A stretch of 5,940 nt of DNA from Rhodospirillaceae bacterium (GTDB lineage Bacteria; Pseudomonadota; Alphaproteobacteria; CADEGL01), in NCBI GenBank assembly GCA_018699755.1, contig JABIRQ010000290.1, positions 1 through 5,940 on the forward strand, in the 5' to 3' direction. The notes below the pieces were generated by a model. The model searched no databases, was not told where the DNA came from, and saw only the letters and a list, made by a program, of their open reading frames with translations. The translations under genes and the position numbers were made by a program. Numbering within the stretch: the first letter of the stretch is position 1; each line of letters begins with the position of its first letter. Below, piece by piece: positions 5,750 to 5,940 of this stretch.

Positions 5750-5940
5750 CGGTGCGGCCAGGAAGGAGCCGGCGCTAATCCCCATATACATTTGAAAGTC
5801 ACAGACTGAAAGATTGGAGAAAAGCGTGTCCAGGGCGATGAGCCCCCCGATCTTAAATGCTCCCCCTGAGATCGCCCCGCCAGACAGGACCAGAGCAAGC
5901 TTTGGCTTACGTCGACGTGCGGCCTGAGACTTCTGAACGA
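5750..5940 (-). CDS. Patatin-like phospholipase, N-terminal fragment (partial, chimeric)
   Basis: The frame is open from the right window edge and joins in frame to the glycosyltransferase remnant. Its visible part reads KPKLALVLSGG, then GGAISGGAFKIGG (the glycine-rich oxyanion-hole element of patatins), then YMGISAGSFLAAPLA with the GxSxG nucleophile elbow. The serine codon is at 5774-5776. The spacing of about 33 residues between the two motifs is normal for bacterial patatins, which are lipid acyl hydrolases using a Ser-Asp dyad. The catalytic Asp (DG/DGA motif) and the rest of the domain are missing because the sequence switches to glycosyltransferase near 5740-5755. The true start lies outside the window, or is not identifiable. 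GC by hand count is about 56% over 5761-5940 against about 70% in the neighbouring glycosyltransferase, with more A/T-ending codons (CTT, TCA, GCA, TTT). The fragment is very unlikely to be active alone. Confidence 0.82.

Overview
The window is GC-rich (roughly two thirds G+C) and fully packed on the minus strand, with essentially no intergenic DNA. Composition, dense overlapping genes and protein flavour suggest a high-GC proteobacterium, most likely an alphaproteobacterium. This is inference; no rRNA or other marker gene is present.

Read in the direction of transcription (right to left), the window holds: (1) at 5750-5940, the N-terminal part of a patatin-like phospholipase, running off the right edge and clearly lower in GC than the rest; (2) at 5287-5749, the broken C-terminal half of a family-4 (GT-B) glycosyltransferase, fused in frame to the patatin piece and interrupted by a roughly 49-base intruding segment and by a frameshift at a run of eight G; (3) at 4611-5303, a SAM-dependent class I methyltransferase; (4) at 3299-4600, a Wzx-like polysaccharide flippase; (5) at 2094-3302, a GT4 glycosyltransferase; (6) at 835-2097, a second intact GT4 glycosyltransferase; (7) at 1-838, the N-terminal 279 residues of a multi-membrane-span protein resembling Wzy polymerases or O-antigen ligases, cut by the left edge.

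Genes 3 to 7 look like one operon. The last three junctions are each a 4-base ATGA stop/start overlap, the methyltransferase overlaps the glycosyltransferase remnant by 17 bases, and the methyltransferase-to-flippase gap is 10 bases. Together they read as part of a Wzx/Wzy-type surface polysaccharide locus: glycosyltransferases build a lipid-linked repeat unit on the cytoplasmic face, the methyltransferase may decorate it, the flippase moves it across the inner membrane, and the polymerase or ligase extends or transfers it. No initiating sugar-phosphate transferase and no chain-length regulator are visible, so the locus probably extends beyond the left edge.

The unusual part is the right-hand 650 bases, where a patatin start, a glycosyltransferase end, a short hydrophobic intruding segment and a homopolymer frameshift lie together. 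This is either real recombination and decay (or phase variation at the G8 tract) or an assembly or sequencing artefact near a contig end. The sequence alone cannot decide. No tRNA, rRNA, CRISPR array, insertion sequence, terminator or clear promoter was found, and there is no gene-free stretch above 300 bases.
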